A stretch of 21,378 nucleotides of DNA from Lachnospiraceae bacterium UBA3785 (GTDB taxonomy: Bacteria; Bacillota; Clostridia; Lachnospirales; Lachnospiraceae). The stretch covers positions 1 to 21,378 of the forward strand of contig DFFD01000008.1 in assembly GCA_002369495.1 (NCBI GenBank). Direction: 5' to 3'. The translations under genes were made by a program, and so were the position numbers. Shown one piece after another: positions 1 to 7,695 of the stretch. The notes under the pieces are model-generated. The model did no database searches and was not told the DNA's origin. It saw nothing but the letters and a program-made list of their open reading frames with translations. The first letter of the stretch is position 1, and the number at the start of each line of letters is the position of its first letter.

Positions 1-1
1 C

Positions 2-487
2 GGCGCCGCGAAAAAGACGAAAGCCATGCCCGCAGGCAGCACGATCAGGAAGATCACCGAAAAGGCGTATCTCTGCCAGGATGAAACGTGGGTCACGCGG
101 CGCACGCCGAAACCGATTGAGGATGCACATCCGCGTTACCATTATGTGTACGGCTTCGGCGACAAGGGGCTCGACGTATCTGTGCAGTACGGCGTGACGA
201 TAGCTTATTCAGATATAAAGGACTTGGATGCGGGTTTTCATTTGAGATTCCTTTATACCGGAAACGATGTTGATCTACCGTAACTTATCATTAAGCCTGT
301 GTATGCACCGCAGGGGCCTCTTGCGGTGTATTCTTCTGTCTTAGCGTCCTCTTAATTGACCGATGAAGTCGTCAGGGAATGCTTTGCAGAAGAGCCTTAC
401 GGAAAGCTGCCCAAACTGTGCTGGACAGAGCAGGAGCGTTTTCTGGATGTCACATTCCCGAAATTTGATCTGAAATATGCCCTGTAA
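2..487 (+). pseudogene. Interrupted reading frame of unknown family, cut by the window edge
   Basis: One frame is open from the window edge through position 280 and then meets stops at 281-283 and 353-355, yet it keeps protein-like composition to a last stop at 485-487. An ATG at 26 would give an 85-residue protein, but the frame is open upstream of it and no good ribosome binding site precedes it. The third piece (359-487) reads as an acidic and aromatic segment ending FLDVTFPKFDLKYAL. That ending weakly recalls a serpin beta strand, but I would not assign the family on it. I read the stretch as one decayed gene. It could instead be a short intact 3' end (to 283) followed by unrelated sequence. 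A short hairpin at 305-329 lies inside it. Family unknown. Confidence 0.35.
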
Positions 488-501
488 AAGGAGAAGAAAT
501 T

Positions 502-957
502 ATGTTAGAAATCGGAACCAAAGCACCGGCATTTGCCCTGCCGGACCAGAACGGAGTAATAAGAAGCCTCGCAGATTATCAGGGCCGGAAGGTCATCCTG
601 TATTTCTACCCGAAGGACATGACCGCCGGGTGCACGAAGCAGGCCTGCGCGTTCGGTGAACTGTATCCGCAGTTTCGAGAGAAGGGCGCGGTTGTGCTTG
701 GCGTGAGCAAAGACAGCGTTGCGTCTCATAAGAAATTCGAAGAGAAATACGGTCTGCCGTTTACTCTCCTCTCCGACCCGGAGAAGGAAGTGATTCAGGC
801 CTATGATGTCTGGAAAGAAAAAAAGAACTATGGAAAGGTCTCCATGGGAGTTGTCCGGACGACATACCTGATCGACGAGAGCGGAATCATCGTGAAAGCA
901 TTCGATAAAGTGAAGGCTGCCGACAATCCGGCACAGATGCTGGACGTGCTGTCGTGA
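502..957 (+). CDS. bcp: Bcp/PrxQ-type peroxiredoxin (thioredoxin-dependent thiol peroxidase)
   Basis: This 151-residue protein should reduce hydrogen peroxide and organic hydroperoxides in the cytoplasm, using thioredoxin as reductant. The N-terminal peroxiredoxin signature is clear. It has the GTKAPAFALPDQNG start, then the active-site stretch YFYPKDMTAGCTKQAC, where T41 and C44 form the P-x3-T-x2-C motif (C44 peroxidatic). C49 sits five residues later, the resolving position of the Bcp/PrxQ class. A conserved-looking Arg lies in VVRTTYLID near residue 118. Length matches the family (about 150-156). The ATG at 502 has AAAGGAG about 8 bases upstream. It stands alone: decayed sequence lies on both sides, and I see no convincing promoter or terminator. 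Function is assigned from family knowledge; the thioredoxin partner is inferred. Confidence 0.95.
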   Translation: MLEIGTKAPAFALPDQNGVIRSLADYQGRKVILYFYPKDMTAGCTKQACAFGELYPQFREKGAVVLGVSKDSVASHKKFEEKYGLPFTLLSDPEKEVIQAYDVWKEKKNYGKVSMGVVRTTYLIDESGIIVKAFDKVKAADNPAQMLDVLS

Positions 958-1016
958 GGAGTATCGCTTCAGAACCGTTCATCGAATATCAAAAAAACAG
1001 TCCCGGCAGGCCATAG

Positions 1017-1352
1017 GGCGGCGATGAAATAGCTGTCGCAGGAAAAAAGGGAAAATATACGGGAGAAGAAATAGAACCGCTGTCAGGAAAGTGGTGGGAG
1101 TACTGGAAAGAATACTGGCGATTAAGAGGGACGCGTGACGCATTGCCCAAAGACTATGCCTGCGAGGTGACCATTCCTGTGGATAAGGAGGATCCGCAGG
1201 GAAATTGGCAGTACAGCCCGACAGCTTCCGGTTTTTACATAGCCAGGCGCGGATCCTCAGTGCCTGGTTATGTTTCTGCTATGATGAAAGAAAATCCTCT
1301 GTTTTTCTGTAACGAAAACAGATTTCAGCAGTCATATAAAAGTGGTGCATGA
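1017..1352 (+). pseudogene. Probable gene remnant, unknown family
   Basis: The 484 bases between the peroxiredoxin and the xylosidase hold one protein-like frame, open from just after a TAG at 1014-1016 to a stop at 1350-1352. It lacks an ATG at its head. The only in-frame start considered is TTG at 1143, without a strong ribosome binding site, and the protein-like character begins well upstream (a Trp/Tyr-rich WWEYWKEYW segment at about 1092-1118). The later part, VTIPVDKEDPQGNWQY followed by a Gly-Phe-Tyr strand, weakly resembles the GyrI-like effector-binding domain of AraC/MerR regulators. That is a guess from pattern only. I call it a 5'-truncated remnant; a small intact gene with a rare start cannot be excluded. 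Confidence 0.3.
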
Positions 1353-1368
1353 AGCATGCGGAACCTGC

Positions 1369-1397
1369 TTGCGGAGAGAGAACGAGTATTTTATAAT
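1369..1397 (+). promoter_or_regulatory. Predicted sigma-A promoter of the xylosidase gene
   Basis: TTGCGG at 1369-1374 (-35) and a perfect TATAAT at 1392-1397 (-10) are separated by 17 bases. Transcription would start near 1404, about 38 bases before the ATG at 1442. The ATG at 1397 overlaps the -10 box, which argues against it as the translation start. Confidence 0.7.
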
Positions 1398-1441
1398 TGA
1401 ACTGTCAGACGAACATTTATACTGCCGGTAAAGGAGAATAT

Positions 1442-3088
1442 ATGATACACAATCCGATCCTGCCGGGCTTCAACCCGGATCCCTGCATCTGCCGCAAAGG
1501 CGATGACTGCTATATTATCGTGTCCACGTTCGAATGGCTGCCGGGCCTGCCGGTCTACCACTCGCGCGATCTTGTGAACTGGGAACTGTACACCCACGTG
1601 CTTGACGGCGACGCCGCCCCGGACCTCAAACTGGTCGAGCCGAGCAAGGGCATCTGGGCGCCGTGTCTCACATACTGCGAGGAGGAAGATCTTTTTTACG
1701 TCGTCTACGGCGTGATGCGCTCGATGAACGCGCGCTATTTTGACATTGAAAATTACCTGATCACCGCAAAAGACATCAGGGGTCCCTGGTCGAAGCCGGT
1801 GTATCTGCATTCGTCGGGGTTCGACGCCTCCCTGCTCCACGACGACGACGGAAGAAAATACATCGTCGCGCTGGAATGGGAGACCCGAATCGGCTACGAG
1901 CAGCCCGGCGCGATCTGCGTCGCGGAATATGATCCGAAGGAGCGGAAGATCGTCGGCTATCCGCAGCGCGTCTATACCGGCGGGACGGACCGCGGCTGCA
2001 TCGAGGCGCCGCACTTCTATAAGAAGAACGGTTACTATTACCTCATGTGCGCCGAGGGCGGGACGGGCTACAACCACTGTGTGACGGTCGCGCGCTCGAA
2101 AAATGTCTTCGGCCCCTACGAAGCCGACCCGAACGGGGTCGTGCTCTCCTCCGTGCCGACGCCCTCCTATGAGCGTGATGACCCGGACCACCTGAAGCCG
2201 AAATATTATAATCCGGAGGCGCCGTTCCAGAAGGCCGGGCACGGCAGCTTCACGGATCTGCCGACGGGAGAGACCTACATGGTCCATCTGTGCGCCCGCC
2301 CGATCGACACCGGCAGCCCCGATCTCCGGAAGCGTTACTGCTGTACCCTCGGCCGCGAGACCGCGATCGAGCGGATGCAGTGGACCGCGGACGGCTGGCT
2401 CAGGCTCGCCTCCGGCGGCGTTCTGCCGGAGACGGATGTCCTGCCGCCGAAGCTCGCCGCCTGCCCGCTGCCAAAGGTCCCGGAGGCAGATGATTTTGAC
2501 GGGCCGGCGCTCGGAAACTTCTACTATGCGCCGCGGCAGCTGCCGGGGGCATTTGCGGACCTTACTGCCCGCCCGGGCTGGCTTCGCGTGCGCGGAGAAG
2601 AGTCCCAGGCTTCCCTCAATAAGTTCAGCCTGCTGGCAAGAAAGCTCGTGTCGCTGGGAGAGACGATCACGACGAGGATGGAGTTTGAGCCCGAGGTCTA
2701 CCAGCACAGCGCGGGCCTCATCCTCTACTACGATCACATGAACAGTCTCTTCCTGCGGAAATACTGCAGCCCGCGCCTGGGCGGCGCGGCGGTCAGCATC
2801 CTCTCGCTGGAAAACGGAGAGCGGACGACCTTTGCCGAGGGCATCCCGGTCGACGATAAAAAGCCGCTCGTCTTTTCCCTGAAGCTCGACGGCCGCTACG
2901 GGCAGTTTCTGTGGGGATACGACGAGTCGGCGCTCACCCCGATCGGGCCGTCCTTTGACCTTGCGCGCTTCTCGGATGAGGCCTGCGAGTACGGGGAATT
3001 CACCGGCACGATGGTCGGGATGTGCTGCATCGACAGCCTGTTTCATCGAAAATGTGCGGATTTCGACTGTTTCCGCATCGAACAGTAA
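1442..3088 (+). CDS. xynB: GH43 family beta-xylosidase
   Basis: This 548-residue glycoside hydrolase of family 43 probably releases xylose (and perhaps arabinose) from xylo-oligosaccharides in the cytoplasm; no signal peptide is visible. The five-bladed propeller comes first (about 1-320). NPDP carries the likely general base D13, SGFDASLLHDDDG carries the pKa-tuning D128, and CIEAPHF carries the general acid E188. These positions match the characterised Selenomonas-type beta-xylosidases almost residue for residue. A beta-sandwich domain follows (about 340-548), usual for this subfamily. I chose the ATG at 1442, which has AAAGGAG eight bases away, over an upstream ATG at 1397 that overlaps the promoter. 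The gene has its own promoter (1369-1397) and terminator (3089-3114), so it is monocistronic. No xyloside transporter is next to it. Confidence 0.93.
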   Translation: MIHNPILPGFNPDPCICRKGDDCYIIVSTFEWLPGLPVYHSRDLVNWELYTHVLDGDAAPDLKLVEPSKGIWAPCLTYCEEEDLFYVVYGVMRSMNARYFDIENYLITAKDIRGPWSKPVYLHSSGFDASLLHDDDGRKYIVALEWETRIGYEQPGAICVAEYDPKERKIVGYPQRVYTGGTDRGCIEAPHFYKKNGYYYLMCAEGGTGYNHCVTVARSKNVFGPYEADPNGVVLSSVPTPSYERDDPDHLKPKYYNPEAPFQKAGHGSFTDLPTGETYMVHLCARPIDTGSPDLRKRYCCTLGRETAIERMQWTADGWLRLASGGVLPETDVLPPKLAACPLPKVPEADDFDGPALGNFYYAPRQLPGAFADLTARPGWLRVRGEESQASLNKFSLLARKLVSLGETITTRMEFEPEVYQHSAGLILYYDHMNSLFLRKYCSPRLGGAAVSILSLENGERTTFAEGIPVDDKKPLVFSLKLDGRYGQFLWGYDESALTPIGPSFDLARFSDEACEYGEFTGTMVGMCCIDSLFHRKCADFDCFRIEQ

Positions 3089-3114
3089 GGCGGCTGCAGG
3101 CCGCCGGCATTTTT
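3089..3114 (+). terminator. Rho-independent terminator after the xylosidase gene
   Basis: GGCGGC (3089-3094) pairs with GCCGCC (3100-3105) around a TGCAG loop. GGCATTTTT follows, with five T residues. It begins right after the stop codon. Confidence 0.8.
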
Positions 3115-3127
3115 CGGAGAGTGACAT

Positions 3128-3162
3128 AGACAGTTGTCTGAATAATCTGTCTGTGGTATAAT
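3128..3162 (+). promoter_or_regulatory. Strong promoter with an overlapping inverted repeat
   Basis: TTGTCT (3134-3139) and TATAAT (3157-3162) are 17 bases apart, with TG one base upstream of the -10 box (extended -10). The -35 box lies inside the inverted repeat AGACA-GT-TGTCT (3128-3139), and a further CTGTCTG lies just downstream, so a repressor site is possible. The predicted start of transcription is near 3169. It serves the gene at 3248. Confidence 0.75.
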
Positions 3163-3183
3163 AATAGAGAATCTTTAAAGCGG

Positions 3184-3210
3184 TTCAGCACCCTCACCCG
3201 GGGTGCTGAA
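3184..3210 (+). promoter_or_regulatory. 5' leader hairpin
   Basis: A perfect 10-bp stem, TTCAGCACCC (3184-3193) with GGGTGCTGAA (3201-3210), closes a 7-base loop. It sits between the predicted transcription start (about 3169) and the ribosome binding site (AAGGAGG, 3231-3237). No T-run follows, so it is not a standard terminator. It could stabilise the mRNA or be a protein-binding or translational control element. Confidence 0.55.
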
Positions 3211-3247
3211 TTGCTACAATAATAAACAAGAAGGAGGCGTTGAACTT

Positions 3248-3883
3248 ATGATTAGAACGAATGTTGTAACCCTGAGTGTGATCAAGGCAATCGCGTATCG
3301 GCGGAAATTACCTTCCGGCGGCTCCGGAATTGTTATTATCCGGGAGGATGTGGCCCAGCCGGGCATTGCTTCGATCAGCAAGACGTCCGGAAAGGCGATC
3401 CTCACCGCCAACACGCCCGGGAAGGACTACCCGGAGGAAGCGTTCAAGGAGGCGCTCGAGCTCACATGGGGGCTCCCCTACAAGAAGCAGGGGCCTGTCC
3501 AGGTGAAGGCCGGGACCGCCGCAGAGGAGGCTCCCGCGGAGGAGGCCGTCCCGGAGGAAGTCGTCGTCGACAGCGCGGAGTACGGAAAGATCGTCGATCA
3601 GTACACCGACAAGAACGGAAAACTCTCCTATGAACTGCTCAATAAGGACCTGATCAAATTCGCCCACTCGAGCAGCGTTGTGAGAAAGATGATCGCGGAC
3701 GGCGCGAAACCCGAGAAGATCCGCCTTTACGCAGCCGGGACGAAGTTCAGGAACATTTCGGGAAATAAAAACCTTACGGACGCGCAGATCAAAAAGATCG
3801 CGGCGCTTCTCGACGAGGTGAGCCCGAAGGGCGTGTTCAAGGAATTCAATGATGAGATCCGGAAATCGCTGAAGAAGAAATGA
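3248..3883 (+). CDS. Conserved-looking protein of unknown function, two domains with acidic linker
   Basis: I do not recognise the family of this 211-residue protein. It has no signal peptide or membrane helix, so it is probably cytoplasmic. An N-terminal domain (about 1-85) begins MIRTNVVTLSVIKAIAYRRKL and contains predicted strands (SGIVIIRED). A Glu/Ala/Val-rich linker (about 95-115, with PAEEAVPEEVVV) follows. A Lys-rich, mostly helical C-terminal domain (about 118-211) ends in KSLKKK and carries a possible hydrophobic core around LSYELLNKDLIKFAHSS. The ATG at 3248 has AAGGAGG ten bases upstream. An alternative longer frame from 3203 would start inside the leader hairpin, so it is rejected. 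The strong promoter, leader hairpin and clean terminator suggest a well-expressed monocistronic gene. The basic tail could bind nucleic acid, but that is only inference. Confidence 0.8.
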   Translation: MIRTNVVTLSVIKAIAYRRKLPSGGSGIVIIREDVAQPGIASISKTSGKAILTANTPGKDYPEEAFKEALELTWGLPYKKQGPVQVKAGTAAEEAPAEEAVPEEVVVDSAEYGKIVDQYTDKNGKLSYELLNKDLIKFAHSSSVVRKMIADGAKPEKIRLYAAGTKFRNISGNKNLTDAQIKKIAALLDEVSPKGVFKEFNDEIRKSLKKK

Positions 3884-3899
3884 TTGGGAACTGAATGAA

Positions 3900-3925
3900 G
3901 CCGGGCGCTCTGGCGCCCGGCTTTT
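3900..3925 (+). terminator. Rho-independent terminator
   Basis: GCCGGGCGC (3900-3908) pairs perfectly with GCGCCCGGC (3913-3921) around a TCTG loop, followed by four T residues. It closes the transcription unit of the gene at 3248. It also lies only 30 bases before the next start codon, with no promoter recognisable between. Confidence 0.85.
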
Positions 3926-3955
3926 GCATAGAAGAGAAAAGGCAGGAGACATTTT

Positions 3956-5785
3956 ATGAGATTATCTTTTCTTTCATTTTCCCTGATCGGGGACGCCGCG
4001 CTGAAAAGGCTGGACGCGAAAGGTCTGTGCGGACTCTTAAAGGACAACGGGATCGAATCGCTGGACCTTCTTTCGGTGGAACTTAAGCTCTACGGCAGGG
4101 AGAAGCTGAAGAGCGCCATGGCGGAGAGCGGCGTCGCCTGCGGCTCGATCATCGCCACGGCGGATTTCCTCACCGATCCGGACAAGGCGGAAAAGCAGCT
4201 GCGCGAGGCGCTTGACGACTGCCGGTACTTCGGCACAGACTGCCTGATGATCGTCCCCGGACAGGGCTTCGATGTGAAAAATAAACGCTTCCGCGAGCTC
4301 AGCCGCGCAAAAATGCTTGAGATGGCGGCGGCATTTTTCACCCGCGCGGTGGCGGAGGCGGCGAAGACGGGCATCACCGTCGGGCTTGAGGATACGCCCC
4401 AGACGATCAAGCCGTTCTGCACGGCGGCGGAGATGAAGGCGCTCTTTGCGCGCGTCCCGGGTCTGCGCCTCATTCTGGACACGGGAAATATCCTTGTGGG
4501 CGACCCCAAGGCGGATCTCCTTGCGTACTATGAGGGACTGAAGAGCTATATCTGCCGCGTCCACGTAAAGGATGTGGTCAAGGGCCGCGGCCTGGGTCCG
4601 GAGGGCTGCATCGACGGGGAGAGCATCGCAGCGGTGGTGACCGGCAGCGGCATTCTCCCGATGCGCGAATTCCTTCGCCGGCTGAAGGCGGACGGCTACG
4701 AGGGGGACCTCTGCATCGAATACGCGGCCCCGAAGGGGATGCACGGCGCCGCCCACAGGGGAAATATCGCGGCCTACGCCGACTGGATCCGCGCCGTCTG
4801 GGACGGAACCGACGAGGTGCCGCCGTATATCAGGATCCCGGGGATCGAAAAGCCGGTCTCGCGCATTTTCTTCGGGACGGCCATGATGCCGCTGCTCGCG
4901 GGGAAAGACGCCGACGCGCTGCTGGACAGCATGTTCGCCCTCGGGGTCAACGCGTTCGACTGTGCGAGAGGCTACGGGATGGCCGAGAAATCGCTGGGCG
5001 GCTGGGTCAGGCGCCGCGGCTGCCGGGAGCGCGTGGTTCTGCTCACCAAATGCGGCAACGTCGGCATGGGAGGCAAAGTCTGCGTGAACCGGAAAGTCAT
5101 CGAGAAGGAGCTGGACAAGAGCCTTAAAATGCTGGGGACCGACTACGTCGACATCTATCTGCTGCACCGGGACGACCCGATCACCCCGGTCGGCGAGTTC
5201 ATCGAGTGCCTGAACGAGAAGCAGCGGGAGGGGAAGATCCGGGTCTTCGGCGTCTCCAACTGGAAAAAGGAGCGCATCGAGGAGGCCAACGCCTACGCGG
5301 CCGCCCACGGCCTTAACGGCTTTGCGGTCTCGAGCCCCAACTTCGGCCTCGCGGAGCAGGTGCAGGACCCCTGGGGCGGCGACTGCGTGACGGTCTCCGG
5401 CGACGCGAACAGGGATGTGAGGGCCTGGTACGCGGAGCAGAAAATGCCCGTCCTGGCCTACTCCTCCATGGGCCGCGGGTTTTTTACCGGGAAATTTAAG
5501 AGCGGCGACTACGAAGGCGCGAAGAAGGTGCTGGATGCCGCCGCGCAGAAGGGGTATCTCTATGAGGTCAACATGCAGCGCTTAAATCGCTGCGAGATCC
5601 TGGCTGCCGAGCAGGGGACGAGCGTCCCGGACATCGCGATGCGCTATATTTTCGGGAGCGGCATGCAGGTCTGCGCGCTGGTCAGCACGTCGAGTCCCGC
5701 CCGGATGATGCAGAATGTAAGGGCGGCGAACAGGCCGCTCGGCGGGGAGGAAATTCATTTCCTGGAGACGGGCGAGCGCGCCTGA
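3956..5785 (+). CDS. Fusion of sugar isomerase/epimerase-like TIM barrel with aldo/keto reductase
   Basis: This 609-residue cytoplasmic protein joins two complete enzymes. Residues 1-285 form a xylose-isomerase-like/AP-endonuclease-2 TIM barrel with all four expected metal ligands: E145 (GLEDT), D175 (LILDTGN), H203 (VHVKDV) and E255 (LCIEY). Residues about 290-605 form an aldo/keto reductase with the full catalytic tetrad D335, Y340 (GYG), K365 (LLTKCG) and H404 (YLLHRDD), and an SNWKK-type strand. The two halves meet near PPYIRIPGIEKPVSR without a frameshift. Likely roles are epimerisation or isomerisation of a keto-sugar or inositol derivative, plus NAD(P)H-dependent carbonyl reduction; the substrate is unknown. 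GGAG precedes the ATG. NagA starts 28 bases downstream, so the two are probably co-transcribed and may share an amino-sugar or sugar-acid route. That link is inferred. Confidence 0.88.
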   Translation: MRLSFLSFSLIGDAALKRLDAKGLCGLLKDNGIESLDLLSVELKLYGREKLKSAMAESGVACGSIIATADFLTDPDKAEKQLREALDDCRYFGTDCLMIVPGQGFDVKNKRFRELSRAKMLEMAAAFFTRAVAEAAKTGITVGLEDTPQTIKPFCTAAEMKALFARVPGLRLILDTGNILVGDPKADLLAYYEGLKSYICRVHVKDVVKGRGLGPEGCIDGESIAAVVTGSGILPMREFLRRLKADGYEGDLCIEYAAPKGMHGAAHRGNIAAYADWIRAVWDGTDEVPPYIRIPGIEKPVSRIFFGTAMMPLLAGKDADALLDSMFALGVNAFDCARGYGMAEKSLGGWVRRRGCRERVVLLTKCGNVGMGGKVCVNRKVIEKELDKSLKMLGTDYVDIYLLHRDDPITPVGEFIECLNEKQREGKIRVFGVSNWKKERIEEANAYAAAHGLNGFAVSSPNFGLAEQVQDPWGGDCVTVSGDANRDVRAWYAEQKMPVLAYSSMGRGFFTGKFKSGDYEGAKKVLDAAAQKGYLYEVNMQRLNRCEILAAEQGTSVPDIAMRYIFGSGMQVCALVSTSSPARMMQNVRAANRPLGGEEIHFLETGERA

Positions 5786-5813
5786 GAACAGCAGGGTCCC
5801 GGGAGGAGTGAAC

Positions 5814-6944
5814 ATGCAGTACTGCAACGCTGAAATCTTTACGCCAGACGGGTTTGTATACGGCGGATTCAGGGTCGAAGGCGGGGTCTTCGCGGAGATC
5901 ATTCCGGGACTTGCCCGGGGCGGCGAGGACCTTGCCGGCGCGAAGGTGATCCCGGGGCTGGTGGACATCCACGTCCACGGGGCTTGCGGCGCGGATTTCT
6001 CGGACGGGGATCCGGAGGGCCTTCGCCGGATGGCGGCGTACCTCGCATCGCACGGGATCACCAGCTTTGCTCCGGCTTCGATGACGCTCCCGTACGATGC
6101 GCTCGCAGGGGCGTTTGCGGCGGCAAGGGATCTGCACGATGAGCAGCCCTTCGGATGCGCCCGCCTTGAAGGCATCCACATGGAGGGGCCGTTTCTCTCG
6201 GAAAATAAGAGAGGCGCGCAGAACCGTGAGTGGCTGCGCGCGCCGGATTTTGACGGATTTTCTGGTCTTTACGCGGGCTGCGGCGGGCTGATCCGCATCG
6301 CGGACGTTGCGCCGGAGCTGCCCGGGGCAGCGGAGTTCACCGCGAAGGCCTCAAAGCTCTGCACCGTGTCCGTCTCGCACACAGACGCGGATTACGGGCA
6401 GGCAGCCGCGGTATTTGAGGCCGGAGCCTGCCACCTGACGCATCTTTTCAACGCGATGCCGCCGATCCATCACCGGGCGCCCGGCGTGATCGGAGCCGCC
6501 TCGGAGCGGGAACATGTGACCGCGGAGCTCATCTGCGACGGTCTCCACGTGCACCCGGCTGCGGTGCGCATGGCCTTCAGGCTGTTTCCGGGCCGGATCT
6601 GCCTGATTTCCGACGCGCTCCGCTGCTGCGGGATGCCGGACGGACAGTATGAGCTGGGCGGGCAGGCGGTATTTTTAAAGGACCGGGTCGCAAGGCTTAA
6701 AGACGGGACGATCGCGGGCTCCGCCTCCGATCTTTTTTCCTGTCTTAAAAATGCGGTCTCCTTCGGGATCCCGGAGGAGGAAGCGATCCTGGCGGCGACG
6801 CTCATCCCGGCGCGAAGGATCGGTGCGGACGCACGAATCGGTTCGATCGAGCCCGGGAAGAGGGCGGATTTTGTCGTGTGCGATGAGAAACTGGCTGTCA
6901 GGCAGGTCTATATGGGCGGCCGCAGTGCTTCAAACGGTGCCTGA
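5814..6944 (+). CDS. nagA: N-acetylglucosamine-6-phosphate deacetylase
   Basis: This 376-residue cytoplasmic amidohydrolase converts N-acetylglucosamine 6-phosphate to glucosamine 6-phosphate and acetate. The metal and active-site motifs are complete: H53/H55 (DIHVHG), E124 (HMEGPF), H189 (SVSHTDA), H210 (HLTHLFNAMPPIHHR), H245 (DGLHVHP) and the catalytic base D267 (LISDAL). The C-terminal strand GSIEPGKRADFVV is typical of the family. I chose ATG 5814, seven bases after GGGAGG. The GTG at 5808 lies only one base from that site and is too close. It follows the isomerase/reductase fusion by 28 bases, likely in one operon. No NagB or GlcNAc transporter is in the window. Its stop codon abuts that of the opposing esterase gene, with no terminator between. 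Confidence 0.96.
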   Translation: MQYCNAEIFTPDGFVYGGFRVEGGVFAEIIPGLARGGEDLAGAKVIPGLVDIHVHGACGADFSDGDPEGLRRMAAYLASHGITSFAPASMTLPYDALAGAFAAARDLHDEQPFGCARLEGIHMEGPFLSENKRGAQNREWLRAPDFDGFSGLYAGCGGLIRIADVAPELPGAAEFTAKASKLCTVSVSHTDADYGQAAAVFEAGACHLTHLFNAMPPIHHRAPGVIGAASEREHVTAELICDGLHVHPAAVRMAFRLFPGRICLISDALRCCGMPDGQYELGGQAVFLKDRVARLKDGTIAGSASDLFSCLKNAVSFGIPEEEAILAATLIPARRIGADARIGSIEPGKRADFVVCDEKLAVRQVYMGGRSASNGA

Positions 6945-7625
6945 TCAGCGGTTCATCAGAAAAGCGAAGCCCTTTGCCGTCCGAAGGTCGGGCTCTTTGA
7001 AGTGATTCCCCTTGTTCCACTCCAGAATACAGTCGATTCCCGAATCCGCAAGATGCGCATGCGTCCTGCGGATTTCATTTCCCACCTCACGCATGAGGGG
7101 ATTTCTCGTCTTCTCCTCCTTGTCGCCCAGGCTTAAGTAGACGGCCGGCACGCGGAGGGGATTGTTCTCAACATATTCCGCAAAATGCGGGAACCAGACT
7201 GACGGGGACGCGGCCGCGACGCCGTCGAAGCGGGAGGATTGGGCACCCGCCCAGAGCGCGAAGAGCCCGGCGAGCGAGTAGCCGCCGATGAAAATGCGGC
7301 GGATCCCCTGCTTTTCGGCGTCCTCCGGGGAGGGGAGGACATTTTTAAGGATACAGGCCAGCGTTTCGGGGGCTCCGTCCCCGAAATCGTCATTTCCGAA
7401 GACGGCCGGCGCGGGCCAGGGCGAGAGGTCCTTGTTCCAGTCACGGATCCTGACCGCGAGGAGGCGGAAGGCCTGGCCGCTGGTGAGGGCGCGAATGTGG
7501 GAGACCTCGCTCTCGATCACCTCGAGGTCGTGGTCGTCGACCGGCTGGATGAGAAGCGTGTCCGCCTCCGGGCTGCCGAAGGCGAGGATTTCAAAGGGAT
7601 CTGTTTTTTGCGGGGATGCGGTCAT
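6945..7625 (-). CDS. Alpha/beta-hydrolase fold esterase (putative)
   Basis: This 226-residue protein has the nucleophile elbow GGYSLAG with S117. A plausible acid D168 lies in LSLGDKEE and a plausible catalytic H208 in KGNHF, in the right order for a serine hydrolase of the esterase D/enterochelin-esterase-like group. No signal peptide is evident, so it is probably cytoplasmic. Substrate cannot be read from sequence. AAAGGAGG lies six bases from the ATG (at 7625-7623). It has its own strong promoter, which begins inside the end of the upstream regulator gene. The gene converges on nagA and the two stops form TGATCA, so transcripts probably overlap. It could help deacylate sugars released by the neighbouring enzymes, but nothing proves that. 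Confidence 0.82.
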   Translation of the reverse strand: MTASPQKTDPFEILAFGSPEADTLLIQPVDDHDLEVIESEVSHIRALTSGQAFRLLAVRIRDWNKDLSPWPAPAVFGNDDFGDGAPETLACILKNVLPSPEDAEKQGIRRIFIGGYSLAGLFALWAGAQSSRFDGVAAASPSVWFPHFAEYVENNPLRVPAVYLSLGDKEEKTRNPLMREVGNEIRRTHAHLADSGIDCILEWNKGNHFKEPDLRTAKGFAFLMNR

Positions 7626-7666
7626 GGGAAGCCTCCTTTGATCGGATGTCGGTATCCTGCAGGGTT

Positions 7667-7695
7667 ATTGTAGGATATGCGGCAGGCAAGGTCAA
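7667..7695 (-). promoter_or_regulatory. Predicted promoter of the esterase gene
   Basis: Read on the minus strand, TTGACC (7695-7690) and TACAAT (7672-7667) are 17 bases apart. The -35 box overlaps the stop codon of the upstream regulator gene (7692-7694), so the esterase can be expressed independently of it. Confidence 0.75.

Noticed and set aside
305..337. Hairpin CACCGCA/TGCGGTG followed by a T-rich stretch as a terminator
   Set aside because: The stem is short, the loop is long and the T-run is interrupted; it lies within a decayed frame, so a real terminator is doubtful.
5808..5816. GTG start for nagA at 5808
   Set aside because: It lies one base from the GGGAGG site; the ATG at 5814 has proper spacing.
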